A DNA stretch of 64,000 nucleotides from JBCBJX01 sp964342855 (GTDB taxonomy: Bacteria; Pseudomonadota; Alphaproteobacteria; Caulobacterales; Parvularculaceae). Below, one piece after another: positions 10,055-18,307 of the stretch. A program made the position numbers and the translations under genes. The stretch spans positions 1 through 64,000 of the forward strand of contig CAYFIB010000002.1 in NCBI GenBank assembly GCA_964342855.1, read 5' to 3'. Position 1 is the stretch's first letter; each line of letters begins with the position of its first letter. The notes under the pieces were generated by a model. That model did no database searches and had not been told where the DNA came from. It saw nothing but the letters and a program-made list of their open reading frames with translations.

Positions 10055-11053
10055 ATGAGACGGACGGTCCTCGTCATCGGCGGCGCCGGATATATCGGCT
10101 CTCAGGCCTGCAAAACGCTCGCTGAGAAAGGCTTCACGCCGGTCGCCTTTGATAATCTCTCGACCGGTTGGAAAGACGCCGTGCGCTACGGGCCGCTGTT
10201 CGAAGGCGATGTGCGCGAGCGGGCATCTCTCCAGGCGGCGTTCGAAGCGCACAGGCCCGACGCCGTCATGCACTTCGCGGCGTTGTCTCTCGTCGGCGAG
10301 TCCATGACGAACCCGGACAAATATTACGAGAACAACGTTCTGGGCGCGAAGGTGCTGCTGGACGTGCTGCGGGAGCGCGGCGCGCCGCCGCTCGTCTTTT
10401 CCAGCACCTGCGCGGTGTATGGCGATGTTGAAGGCGGTCTCCTCGACGAGGAGACGCCCTGTCGACCGATCAGCTGTTATGGCCGCACGAAGCTGGCGGT
10501 GGAATTCATGCTCGCTGACTACGCAGCCGCGTACGGACAACCCTGCGGCGCGTTTCGCTATTTCAACGTCGCGGGCGCGGACCCGTCGGCCGAAATCGGC
10601 GAGCTGCATCGGCCCGAAACGCATCTCATTCCACTTGCGCTGGATGCGGCGGCGGGCGACCGCGACGGGCTGAAGATATTCGGAACGGATTACCCGACGC
10701 CGGACGGCACTTGTATTCGCGACTACATTCACGTGGTCGACCTCATCGAAGCGCATGTCGCCGGCCTCGAGGCCTTGCTCGGCGGCTCGGCGCCCTTCAC
10801 CTGCAATCTTGGAACGGGGACAGGGTATTCCGTTCGCGAGGTACTTGAGACCGCGCGAACGGTTTCCGGGGTCGATTTCGCGATCGAGGAAACGCCGCGG
10901 CGGCCCGGCGATCCGGCGCGACTGGTGAGCGCCGGCGGCCTTGCGGGCGAGATGTTCGGCTGGCGCCCGGCGCGCGGGCTAAGCGAGATGGTCGCCGACG
11001 CCTGGAGGTGGCGCCGATCCGCCGGTTTCGCCCAGCGTGCAGGCCGTTTGTGA
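10055..11053 (+). CDS. galE: UDP-glucose 4-epimerase
   Basis: A 332-residue extended short-chain dehydrogenase that interconverts UDP-glucose and UDP-galactose with bound NAD. The NAD-binding G-G-A-G-Y-I-G-S motif is at residues 9-16, the F-S-S-T-C-A-V-Y-G segment holds the catalytic Ser/Thr, and Tyr142/Lys146 form the Y-x-x-x-K pair. The R-Y-F-N-V-A-G-A segment and a C-R-D-Y-I-H-V-V-D-like stretch are characteristic of GalE. The length matches the family. It closes the run of glycan genes and probably supplies a sugar donor to the two glycosyltransferases upstream. Confidence 0.93.
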   Translation: MRRTVLVIGGAGYIGSQACKTLAEKGFTPVAFDNLSTGWKDAVRYGPLFEGDVRERASLQAAFEAHRPDAVMHFAALSLVGESMTNPDKYYENNVLGAKVLLDVLRERGAPPLVFSSTCAVYGDVEGGLLDEETPCRPISCYGRTKLAVEFMLADYAAAYGQPCGAFRYFNVAGADPSAEIGELHRPETHLIPLALDAAAGDRDGLKIFGTDYPTPDGTCIRDYIHVVDLIEAHVAGLEALLGGSAPFTCNLGTGTGYSVREVLETARTVSGVDFAIEETPRRPGDPARLVSAGGLAGEMFGWRPARGLSEMVADAWRWRRSAGFAQRAGRL

Positions 11054-11104
11054 GCTGTGCTCGCGCGTTTCCCCTAAGTCACTGAAAAGAAAAAAGAATT
11101 CAGG

Positions 11105-11119
11105 TTTAACGCCCCTTAA
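11105..11119. promoter_or_regulatory. Candidate CtrA-type box upstream of the response regulator gene
   Basis: TTTA-N7-TTAA at 11105-11119 differs by one base from the TTAA-N7-TTAA site of the alphaproteobacterial master regulator CtrA. It lies about 45 bases before the response regulator ATG, a plausible promoter position. It overlaps the left arm of the hairpin at 11109-11132. Regulation by CtrA is inferred from similarity alone. Confidence 0.3.
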
Positions 11120-11132
11120 TCATAAGGGGCGT
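11109..11132. repeat. Perfect 10-base inverted repeat between galE and the response regulator gene
   Basis: Arms ACGCCCCTTA (11109-11118) and TAAGGGGCGT (11123-11132) flank a 4-base loop. As RNA this would form a stable hairpin, and it could end the galE transcript. No T-run follows, so either a non-canonical terminator or a DNA operator 31 bases before the next gene is possible. Confidence 0.55.
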
Positions 11133-11163
11133 AGAACCGATCGGTAACAGCCCCGGTCGGACC

Positions 11164-11526
11164 ATGCCCGAAACCGTCCTCGTACTCGACGACAACGCCG
11201 CGAACCGCGCCATGATGCGCAGCATCTTCATCATCGAAGGCTGCGACGTGGTCGATTACGGCCGTCCTGACGAAGCGCTGGAGGAGCTGGAGAGCCTCAG
11301 CCCCTCCATCTTCGTGATCGACTACCACATGCCGGCCATGGATGGGGTTTCGTTCGCCAAAAAGGTGATCGAAACAGACGCTGCGTATGCGGAAAAAGCA
11401 TTCGTTCTGGTGACAGGGGACATCGAGGTTGCGGACGCGGCGGACCTCTCTTTCCTCAGCCGCGCGCAGATCATCGTCAAACCCGCCACCCTCAATGAGA
11501 TCAGAAAGGCGGCTTTCGCCCTATGA
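11164..11526 (+). CDS. Single-domain response regulator (receiver domain only)
   Basis: A 120-residue CheY-like receiver. The acidic pocket is Asp9/Asp10, the phosphoacceptor is Asp53 in V-I-D-Y-H-M-P, the T/S position lies in L-V-T-G-D, and the conserved Lys is in I-I-V-K-P. There is no output domain, so it must work by protein contact. Its last four bases overlap the start of the next gene in an ATGA junction, so the two products are made together. This strongly suggests that the downstream GGDEF-like protein is its partner. The cognate kinase is not in the window. Confidence 0.92.
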   Translation: MPETVLVLDDNAANRAMMRSIFIIEGCDVVDYGRPDEALEELESLSPSIFVIDYHMPAMDGVSFAKKVIETDAAYAEKAFVLVTGDIEVADAADLSFLSRAQIIVKPATLNEIRKAAFAL

Positions 11527-13247
11527 GCGCAGCGGCACAGGCGAAAGCCTTCACCGATTCCCGTCAGGTCTATTCCAGCGTTTTCCTGCACATGCTCGAA
11601 GACCAGATCAAACGCGCGCTGATGGCGAACGAGCCGTTCTCGCTCGTTTTCGCCAAGCTCGAGACGTATGAGGATCTTCGCTACGCGATCGGCGACAGCG
11701 GCCTCGCGACGGCGGGCATCGTGCTGCGGGACGCGTTCAACTCCGTGGTCGGGCCCGCTGGCTGGTTCTGCAGCGCGGACGATCAGGGCACATCGGCGAT
11801 TGTTCTGCCGTCCATGCGTTCTGTAGACGCCGCGACAATCGCCGAACGCGTACGTCGTGAAGCGCTCTCGCGTTCTGCGCTTGTCGAGGACTCCGGCTAT
11901 CTCGTCAAACAGGCGTCGTTCTGTTTCGGGGTCGGCGAGTATCAGGGGCAGAGCGCGCGCGACTTCACGACCGATATTCAGAACGCGCTCTACAAATCCA
12001 TGGTTTCGTCGGCGTACAAGGTCGCCGTTGAGAACCCGAAGTACCAGAAGGTCTTCCTCGCACGTCTCAAGGCCATCCGGCTCGGTTCGGACGCCGCTGC
12101 GCCGGTGATGCGTAAGCGCCTTGATGAGGTGGTGAACTTCTTCGGTCGGGACGCGCTCGTTATCGCCGTTCAGGTCAACGGCGTCGGAGCGACCGACACC
12201 ACGGCGTTCGATTCCGAAGAGTTCATCAATGGGCTGAAGGAATTGGTCTCACCGACATTTGGTCTCGACTGCGAATATATCCCGGCTCGAAACGGTTTCG
12301 CACTCGTCTTCTGCGCCGTCTCGCGCGATCCGGCCGATCATATCGTCGACACCATGAAGGAGAAGGTTTCCGAATACGCCGCTATGCGCGCGAGCGAAAA
12401 AACCGGGCGTCCGGCCGAGGCGGAAGTGCAGGTCATCGACAATCTGGTCCGCACTCGCCCGGATAACTTCATGAACGACCTGGAGTTCCGTGAACTATCC
12501 AAGGACGAGCGTATGCGGCTCATCCTCGACAACCTCGCCACCCTGGACAACAGCGCGATCGAGGTCGCGCAGGGGCTAAGCTCCAAGCGCCGGGCGGTTT
12601 CCAACGTGCTGATCGGGTATTCCAGCCGATATCGGGAGCGCATGGATGTCTCGCGCGATAACGAGATCTACTTCGCCAACGATCCGTTCAATCTGCTCGT
12701 TGATATCGCCTGCATTCGTCGCGCGGTTGAGATGGCGCGTCAGAACCTCGCCAACGGGCTCTTCCAGATCTGCACCGTACACCTCAATTTCTTCAATCTG
12801 CACGAGAAAGAGTACCGGGACCTGATCGACATCGAGCTGCGCGCGATCTCGAAAATTTCCCGGCGGATGATCGACTTCTCAATCGTCCGCACCAGCCGTT
12901 CAACGCCGCAGGAAGACGTGAAAGCGCAGATCGGATATCTGAAAGAGTTTGCCCGCCGCGTGTATGTCACGTCCTCTACGGGCTCTGATGCGCCGTTCGA
13001 TGTCTTCGATTGCGAAGCAGACGGCGTCGGCTTCTTCGTCGATGCGCGTATGCGCGATGAAAAGGGCGTGAAGGAGCAGATCGCGCGCGTGAAAAAACTG
13101 ACCGCGACAAACCTTCGCAACGTGCCGGTTCTCTTCATGGGGCTCCCGAAAGGCGGCGTTGAGCCGTTCCTCGAGGCCGTGACGCCGGAATTCTTCACGA
13201 TAAAGCCGGATGATACAGCGCTTCCTGCACTATCGCCCACCCGGTAA
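11523..13247 (+). CDS. Uncharacterised protein with degenerate GGDEF-like domain
   Basis: A 574-residue soluble protein with no named family that I can assign. Residues about 36-160 follow the outline of a GGDEF domain: an L-V-F-A-K-L strand, Y-E-D-L-R-Y-A-I-G-D, then a signature hairpin and A-I-V-L-P. At the signature site it reads D-Q-G-T-S (residues 87-91) instead of GGDEF, so it should not make cyclic-di-GMP. The A-L-Y-K-S segment at the domain end also matches the family. Residues about 380-560 alternate strands and helices and could be a degenerate EAL-like barrel, but this is weak. It is translationally coupled to the receiver protein and lies just upstream of the flagellar cluster. 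An interaction or sensor role is inferred. Confidence 0.7.
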   Translation: MSAAAQAKAFTDSRQVYSSVFLHMLEDQIKRALMANEPFSLVFAKLETYEDLRYAIGDSGLATAGIVLRDAFNSVVGPAGWFCSADDQGTSAIVLPSMRSVDAATIAERVRREALSRSALVEDSGYLVKQASFCFGVGEYQGQSARDFTTDIQNALYKSMVSSAYKVAVENPKYQKVFLARLKAIRLGSDAAAPVMRKRLDEVVNFFGRDALVIAVQVNGVGATDTTAFDSEEFINGLKELVSPTFGLDCEYIPARNGFALVFCAVSRDPADHIVDTMKEKVSEYAAMRASEKTGRPAEAEVQVIDNLVRTRPDNFMNDLEFRELSKDERMRLILDNLATLDNSAIEVAQGLSSKRRAVSNVLIGYSSRYRERMDVSRDNEIYFANDPFNLLVDIACIRRAVEMARQNLANGLFQICTVHLNFFNLHEKEYRDLIDIELRAISKISRRMIDFSIVRTSRSTPQEDVKAQIGYLKEFARRVYVTSSTGSDAPFDVFDCEADGVGFFVDARMRDEKGVKEQIARVKKLTATNLRNVPVLFMGLPKGGVEPFLEAVTPEFFTIKPDDTALPALSPTR

Positions 13248-13286
13248 CCCGATTGGGTGACTTGCTTTCTCGCACGTAAGACACGA

Positions 13287-13306
13287 CGTGAAGCTCTCGC
13301 TTCACG
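13287..13306. repeat. Hairpin after the GGDEF-like gene
   Basis: A perfect 8-base inverted repeat, CGTGAAGC (13287-13294) and GCTTCACG (13299-13306), with a 4-base loop, between the GGDEF-like gene and the nitroreductase gene. There is no T-run. It may end the upstream transcript or shape the leader of the nitroreductase gene, whose ATG lies 13 bases on. Confidence 0.4.
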
Positions 13307-13318
13307 GAGCCGCCTTCT

Positions 13319-13933
13319 ATGCCATTTGAGCCGCCCAAGCTCGGCGCGCCTTGTCCGCCGCATCACTCTTCTGGCGACGCCCTCGCCCTGTTGACCCGCC
13401 GGCGTTCGTCGGCTGCGCCGACATTGGGCGCCCCGGGACCGTCCGCGGATAAGCTCTCGCTGATACTGCGCATCGGCGCGCGCGTGCCGGATCACCGTCG
13501 CGTCAATCCGTTTCGGTTCATTGTCATTGAAGGAGAAGCGCGCGCCACGGCGGGCGAGGTTCTCGCAGACGTGTTCTCAAAGAACAATCCGCAAGCAAAC
13601 GATGAGGCGGTCGAGCTGGAGCGCAGCCGCTTTGAGCGCGCCCCCGTTGTCATCGCCGTCGTCGCGGCGACGGATCCGGAGCACAAAACGCCGGAATGGG
13701 AGCAGGTCCTTACGGTCGGCGCCGTATGTCAGAACATGCTTATCGCGGCCTCGGCGTCCGGCTTTGCGGCGCAATGGCTGACGGAATGGTACGCTTATGA
13801 CCGGGACGTCCTGTCCGCACTCGGCTTATCTGAGGGCGAGCGCATTGCGGGATACGTTTACATCGGCACGGCGCAGGAAGCGCCGGTGGAGCGTCCGCGG
13901 CCGGAGCTTGAAGATCTGATCACCCGCTTCTGA
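13319..13933 (+). CDS. Nitroreductase family protein (YdjA-like)
   Basis: A 204-residue flavin-dependent oxidoreductase of the nitroreductase fold. Near the N-terminus is L-L-T-R-R-R-S-S-A, which in the family contacts the FMN phosphate. Then come the R-V-P-D-H-R-R-V-N-P-F-R-F segment and a late S-G-F-A-A-Q-W-L-T-E-W helix, as in compact YdjA/TdsD-like enzymes. The length is normal for the group. The substrate is unknown. It converges with, and overlaps by 14 bases, the first minus-strand gene of the flagellar cluster. Confidence 0.87.
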   Translation: MPFEPPKLGAPCPPHHSSGDALALLTRRRSSAAPTLGAPGPSADKLSLILRIGARVPDHRRVNPFRFIVIEGEARATAGEVLADVFSKNNPQANDEAVELERSRFERAPVVIAVVAATDPEHKTPEWEQVLTVGAVCQNMLIAASASGFAAQWLTEWYAYDRDVLSALGLSEGERIAGYVYIGTAQEAPVERPRPELEDLITRF

Positions 13934-14342
13934 GGGCCCGCCGCAGGCGATTGAGCTCTGAAAGCGTTTCATCTTCACGCGCTTGACGATCCGCAAGATC
14001 GTCCTTGTACGCGGTTTCGGCGATGCGCGCGGCGGCGTTCGAGCGCCCCCAGGCCGCCTTCAGCTGCGGAACGTGTGCGGCCTGCGCCTCGCGCGCCTTC
14101 TGCTCTTCGCCGATGGCGTCGAGCACGACCGCGCGGCTGGCGTTGATCCACGATCCCATCGCCGCGAGATCGCCGGCGTCGAAGGCGACCGGCGCGCTCT
14201 TGTCCGCCTCGCCAAGGGCTCTCTGCTTTAAGCGCGCGTTCGCCTCGGCGGCGAGGTGGCGTTGCATCACCGCCGCTTCGCCCTCGTATTTCAGTTGCGC
14301 AAGAGCCTTCAGGCGGGCGAGAGATTTGGCGCGTTTGCTCAT
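13920..14342 (-). CDS. FliJ-like coiled-coil flagellar protein (candidate)
   Basis: A 140-residue, strongly charged helical protein with two long coiled-coil stretches (about residues 5-45 and 80-138). FliJ is a coiled-coil protein of about 145 residues that joins the ATPase FliI to FlhA. Size, helix content and position directly behind flhB support this role, although FliJ diverges too much for a motif-based call. The ATG at 14342 overlaps the flhB stop (ATGA); a longer frame upstream would lie inside flhB and is low-complexity arginine-rich. No other fliJ candidate is found next to fliI. It could instead be another export-gate accessory protein. Confidence 0.6.
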   Translation of the reverse strand: MSKRAKSLARLKALAQLKYEGEAAVMQRHLAAEANARLKQRALGEADKSAPVAFDAGDLAAMGSWINASRAVVLDAIGEEQKAREAQAAHVPQLKAAWGRSNAAARIAETAYKDDLADRQAREDETLSELNRLRRALRSG

Positions 14343-15430
14343 CGGCCGCGATTCCGGGCGGCGCGACGCACTTCTTCCGCATACCGAACGGCGGCGGCGA
14401 CGGCGACATAGTGGTCGCGATGGATCGGCTCGCCGATTTCGACGAGGGCGTGGATGGAACGCGCCGTCGGCGGGTCGCGGCGGATGGGCACGCCAGCCTC
14501 GGCGGCCGCTTCGCGAATGCGCGCGGCGACTTCGTCGACGCCTTTGGCCAGCAGCACCGGCGGCGCGCCGCTTTCGCGCGACCATTCCAGCGCGACGGCG
14601 TAGTGGGTCGGGTTGACGATGACGACGTTCGCTTTCTTCACGTCGGCGATCATCTGGTTGGTGGCGATATCGCGGCCCTTGGCCTGGCGCGCGGCCTTCA
14701 TGTGCGGATCGCCTTCCGATTCCTTCTGTTCCTTTTTCAGTTCCTCCGTCGTCATGCGTTGTTTGCTTGCATGGTGGTGGAGCTGGAAGGGGAGGTCGAC
14801 GCCGGCGATGACGATGGAGGTCGCCCCGGCGAGGCCGGTCAGCCAGAGGGCCTCGCGGAAGAGCATCTCACCGAGAAACTTCGGGTCGGCGCGCATCAGC
14901 TCGATGAGTTCATCCGCACGCGACCACATGTAAACCCCGACGACCGTCGAGATGAACAGGAGCTTCACGGTCGACTTCGCGAACTCCATCAACCCGCTCG
15001 GCCCATATTTCTGCTTGGCGTTCGAGATGACCGAGAGCCGGTTCATTTTCGGCTGGATTTTCGACGGCGCGAAGGTGACGGCGTTTTGCGCGATCAGCGA
15101 GGCGATCACTGCGGCCGCCGGCACGAGGAGGAGCGGCGAGATGGCGGTGACGCACTTGAAGATCAACTCGCCGATCGCCGCGCCGCCGCTCGCCGTGCCA
15201 AGGCCGAAGTAGATTTCCGTTGGCTGACGTATAAGCGGCGCGAGAGCCTCGCCGAGGCGCATGGCCGACCAGCCGCCGCCGACCAGAAGCGCCGCGAAGA
15301 AGCCGATATAGCTCGCCGCGATATTGACTTCCTTGGACTGCGGTACGTCGCCTTTTTCCCGCGCTTTCCGCAGTTTCTGCGGTGTCGGTTCGTGGCTCTT
15401 CTCCTGGGCGTCGTCATTCTGTTCGCTCAT
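14339..15430 (-). CDS. flhB: Flagellar type III export switch protein FlhB
   Basis: A 363-residue inner-membrane component of the flagellar export gate, which changes substrate specificity from rod/hook to filament proteins. It has a charged N-terminus with T-P-Q-K-L-R-K-A-R-E-K-G-D-V-P-Q-S (about 16-32), four membrane segments (about 30-210), and the cytoplasmic domain with the self-cleaving N-P-T-H motif at Asn273. The length is typical. It overlaps fliR by 4 bases upstream and the FliJ-like gene downstream, forming one transcript unit. Confidence 0.97.
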   Translation of the reverse strand: MSEQNDDAQEKSHEPTPQKLRKAREKGDVPQSKEVNIAASYIGFFAALLVGGGWSAMRLGEALAPLIRQPTEIYFGLGTASGGAAIGELIFKCVTAISPLLLVPAAAVIASLIAQNAVTFAPSKIQPKMNRLSVISNAKQKYGPSGLMEFAKSTVKLLFISTVVGVYMWSRADELIELMRADPKFLGEMLFREALWLTGLAGATSIVIAGVDLPFQLHHHASKQRMTTEELKKEQKESEGDPHMKAARQAKGRDIATNQMIADVKKANVVIVNPTHYAVALEWSRESGAPPVLLAKGVDEVAARIREAAAEAGVPIRRDPPTARSIHALVEIGEPIHRDHYVAVAAAVRYAEEVRRAARNRGR

Positions 15431-16215
15431 TGAAGCGACCTCAGAATTTCCGAATAAAGAACGCCTGTCTCTCCCCGCCAGTGGTCAAGTATGAGCGGGG
15501 CGGCGAGGGCGAGACCGACGACGCCGACGGCCATGATCGCTGGCGCGCCGACGAAGGCGACCATCAGCTGCGGCATGGCGCGGTTCAGGGCGCCGAGAGC
15601 GGCGTTATAGATGAACGCGATCACGAGAAACGGCATGGCGAGCGCCACGCCGAAATGGATCGCCCACGCGCTTTTCTCAATGGCGAGAACGGCGGCGAAT
15701 TCCGCCACCGGGAACGTCCCGAACGGCAGGCCCGTATAGGACGTCACGAAGAGGGCGACGACATAGGCGTGAAAGCCTGTCGCCATGAGAATGGCGGTGC
15801 CGGCGAGCACGAGCAGCGTGCCGGTCATGGAATCAAGATCGAAGGAGAGGCTGGAGACGAACCCCTGCGCGACGGACAGCGCCTGAGAAATGAAAGCGCC
15901 GGCGACCTGCAACGCGAAAATCACGACACGGAGGCCGAAGCCGAGGAAAAGGCCGTTGGCCGCTTCCGCGGCGATGGTGGCGACGAGCATGGGCGGGTTG
16001 GTCGGCGCGACGGGGCCGCTTGCAAGGACGCCGGGGGCGACGAGGACCGTCAGCGCCAGGGCGCCGGCGAGGCGGATCTGCGTCGGTACGACCCGTTCGC
16101 CGAGACCCGGCAGAAAGAAGATGAATCCGGACATGCGCGCGAAAACGGCGAGCAGGATCGCCGCCATACCGGGCCCGAGGCCAAGAAGCTCCGTAACCTG
16201 CTGGAGCCCTTCCAT
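15427..16215 (-). CDS. fliR: Flagellar export gate protein FliR
   Basis: A 262-residue polytopic membrane protein that, with FliP and FliQ, forms the helical export gate in the basal-body MS ring. Hydrophobic segments alternate along the whole chain, and the F-F-L-P-G-L-G region near residue 35 and the P-F-L-V-I-A-F-I-Y-N segment near 200 fit FliR. The stop overlaps the flhB start by 4 bases and its start shares one base with the flhA stop, which indicates tight translational coupling in the order flhA-fliR-flhB. Confidence 0.96.
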   Translation of the reverse strand: MEGLQQVTELLGLGPGMAAILLAVFARMSGFIFFLPGLGERVVPTQIRLAGALALTVLVAPGVLASGPVAPTNPPMLVATIAAEAANGLFLGFGLRVVIFALQVAGAFISQALSVAQGFVSSLSFDLDSMTGTLLVLAGTAILMATGFHAYVVALFVTSYTGLPFGTFPVAEFAAVLAIEKSAWAIHFGVALAMPFLVIAFIYNAALGALNRAMPQLMVAFVGAPAIMAVGVVGLALAAPLILDHWRGETGVLYSEILRSLQ

Positions 16216-18302
16216 CAGACTGCGCCCAGAATGCTCGGCTTCACTTCCGGGCCGATCTCTTCAAAGGAGAGAACGGCGTTGCGCACGCCTTTGGCGTCCA
16301 GCACGGCGCGCACGAAACGCCGCCGCCGCGATGATGTGATGATCGCGGGGTAAGCGCCTTTTTTCGCGGCGAGGTTCACCTGTTCGCGCACTTCCGCGGC
16401 GAAGCGGTTGAATTCGTCCGGCGGCAGCGCGACGTCCGGCGCGCCGCTTTCGCTCGGGCGCTCGTGCGCCTGAAACGCTTCCTCCCACGCCGCGCCGATG
16501 CGCACGAGGGGGAGGCGGCCGTCCGGCCCGTAGAGTTTCGGCAGGAACTGGTAGGAAATGCGCTGACGGACGAATTCAACGATGGCGTCGATGCCGCTGG
16601 CGGAGTTTTTCGCATCCGCGATCGCTTCCAGAATGACCGGCACGTTGCGCACGGAGATGCGCTCCTTCAGGAGCGAGCGCATGACGTTCTGCACAAGGTC
16701 GATGGGCGCCTTGTCCGGCACGAATTCGTCGAGCAGCTTGCGGTTCGCTTCCGCGCGGCGCGGATCGGTCGGCGCGGTGAACTCGTCGAGCAGCTTGCGC
16801 AGGGCGCGACGGGTGAAGAGCTTGTCGAAGTTCTGCTGAATGGCTTCCAGAAGGTGCGTCGCCGCCACTTCGCTCGGCGCGACGACGGGCGCGCCGGACA
16901 TGGCGGCCTCTTCCTGACGGTTCTTGTCGATCCAGCGCGCGGGCGCGCCATAGACCGGCTCCTGAACGTCTTCGCCGGAGATGGGCAGGGGCTCGGCGTC
17001 GTTCAGCAGCACCAGCACCTTGCCGGGACGCAGAGTGGAGCGCGCGACTTCGGCGCCCTGAATGCGCACGACATAAGTTCCCGGATCGAGCACGGCGTTG
17101 TCGGTCAGCCGGATCTCCGGGATGATGAAGCCATACTCCGTCGTGATGTGCTTACGGATGTTCACGATGCGGTTGTCGAGTCCCGCGCCGCGCTCCATCG
17201 CCACCGGCACGAGGTCCGGCGCGAATTCGATGTGGATCTCGTCGACATCGATGAGGTCGCCGAGGGATTTCTCGACCGGCTTGTCCTCCACTTCTGTCTG
17301 CGCCTGCGCTTCGACTTCCTTTTTCTTCGCCAGCTCTTTTGCGGAATAATAGGCGGACCCGCCGAGAACGCCGGCTGCGATGATGAAAGGCAGAAACGGA
17401 AGTCCGGGCACGAACGCAAAGAGGGCGAGAAGGCCCGCGACCGTGCCGAGCGCGACCGGGTAGCCGCCAAGCTGGAGCAGCAGCGCGCGGTCCGCCGAGC
17501 CGAACGCGCCGCCTTTGGAAAGGAGGAGCGCGGCGGCGACGGAGACGATGACGGCCGGGATCTGGCTGACGAGGCCGTCGCCCACGGTCAGGATCGAATA
17601 AGATGTCAGAGCGTCGCCGATGGACATGCCGTGGACGCCGACGCCCATGGCGAGGCCCATGAAGAGATTGAGCAGCGTAATGAGGAGGCCGGCGACCGCG
17701 TCGCCTTTCACGAACTTCGAGGCGCCGTCGAGGGAGCCGAAGAAGGTCGTCTCTTCCTGCTCGATCTTGCGACGCTCGCGGGCTTCGTCGTGAGAGATGG
17801 CGCCGGCGGCCATGTCGCTGTCGATCGCGAGCTGCTTGCCGGGCATGCCGTCGAGGGCGAAGCGGGCGCCGACTTCCGCCATACGCCCGGCGCCCTTGGT
17901 GATGACCATGAAGTTCACGATCAGGAGCACGCCGAAGACGACGAGGCCGAGGAAAACGTTCCCCCCCATGATGAACATGGCGAAGCCGTTGATGACGTCG
18001 CCCGCCGCGCCGGGGCCGGTGTGCCCCTGACCGATGATCAGCTTGGTCGAAGCGACGTTCAGCGACAGCCGCAACATGAGCGACATGAGCAGCACGGTCG
18101 GAAAGGCGGAGAAATCGAGCGGGCGCTCGATGAAGAGCGTCAGCGTGAAAATGAGGATCGCCAGTGCGAAGGAGACCGTCAGCCCCGCGTCCAGCATGAA
18201 CGACGGAATCGGAATGATCATCATGACGATGACGGACATGAGCCCAAGGGCCACGAACACCGTCGGGTGCATGAAGGAGCGAAGGGAGAGGGTCGTCGGC
18301 AT
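16215..18302 (-). CDS. flhA: Flagellar export gate protein FlhA
   Basis: A 695-residue protein of the type III export gate. The N-terminal half (about residues 1-330) holds about eight membrane segments and the conserved cytoplasmic FHIPEP-type loop, here around R-M-A-E-V-G-A-R-F-A-L-D-G-M-P-G-K-Q (residues 145-162). The C-terminal half (about 350-695) is the cytosolic docking platform for chaperone-substrate complexes. Length and order are typical. It starts five bases after the stop of the lytic transglycosylase gene in the same operon. Confidence 0.97.
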   Translation of the reverse strand: MPTTLSLRSFMHPTVFVALGLMSVIVMMIIPIPSFMLDAGLTVSFALAILIFTLTLFIERPLDFSAFPTVLLMSLMLRLSLNVASTKLIIGQGHTGPGAAGDVINGFAMFIMGGNVFLGLVVFGVLLIVNFMVITKGAGRMAEVGARFALDGMPGKQLAIDSDMAAGAISHDEARERRKIEQEETTFFGSLDGASKFVKGDAVAGLLITLLNLFMGLAMGVGVHGMSIGDALTSYSILTVGDGLVSQIPAVIVSVAAALLLSKGGAFGSADRALLLQLGGYPVALGTVAGLLALFAFVPGLPFLPFIIAAGVLGGSAYYSAKELAKKKEVEAQAQTEVEDKPVEKSLGDLIDVDEIHIEFAPDLVPVAMERGAGLDNRIVNIRKHITTEYGFIIPEIRLTDNAVLDPGTYVVRIQGAEVARSTLRPGKVLVLLNDAEPLPISGEDVQEPVYGAPARWIDKNRQEEAAMSGAPVVAPSEVAATHLLEAIQQNFDKLFTRRALRKLLDEFTAPTDPRRAEANRKLLDEFVPDKAPIDLVQNVMRSLLKERISVRNVPVILEAIADAKNSASGIDAIVEFVRQRISYQFLPKLYGPDGRLPLVRIGAAWEEAFQAHERPSESGAPDVALPPDEFNRFAAEVREQVNLAAKKGAYPAIITSSRRRRFVRAVLDAKGVRNAVLSFEEIGPEVKPSILGAV

Positions 18303-18307
18303 GGAGG

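Noticed and set aside
9092..10756. A 554-codon minus-strand frame
   Set aside because: Antisense to the GT4-like gene and galE. The product is Arg-rich and has no motif.
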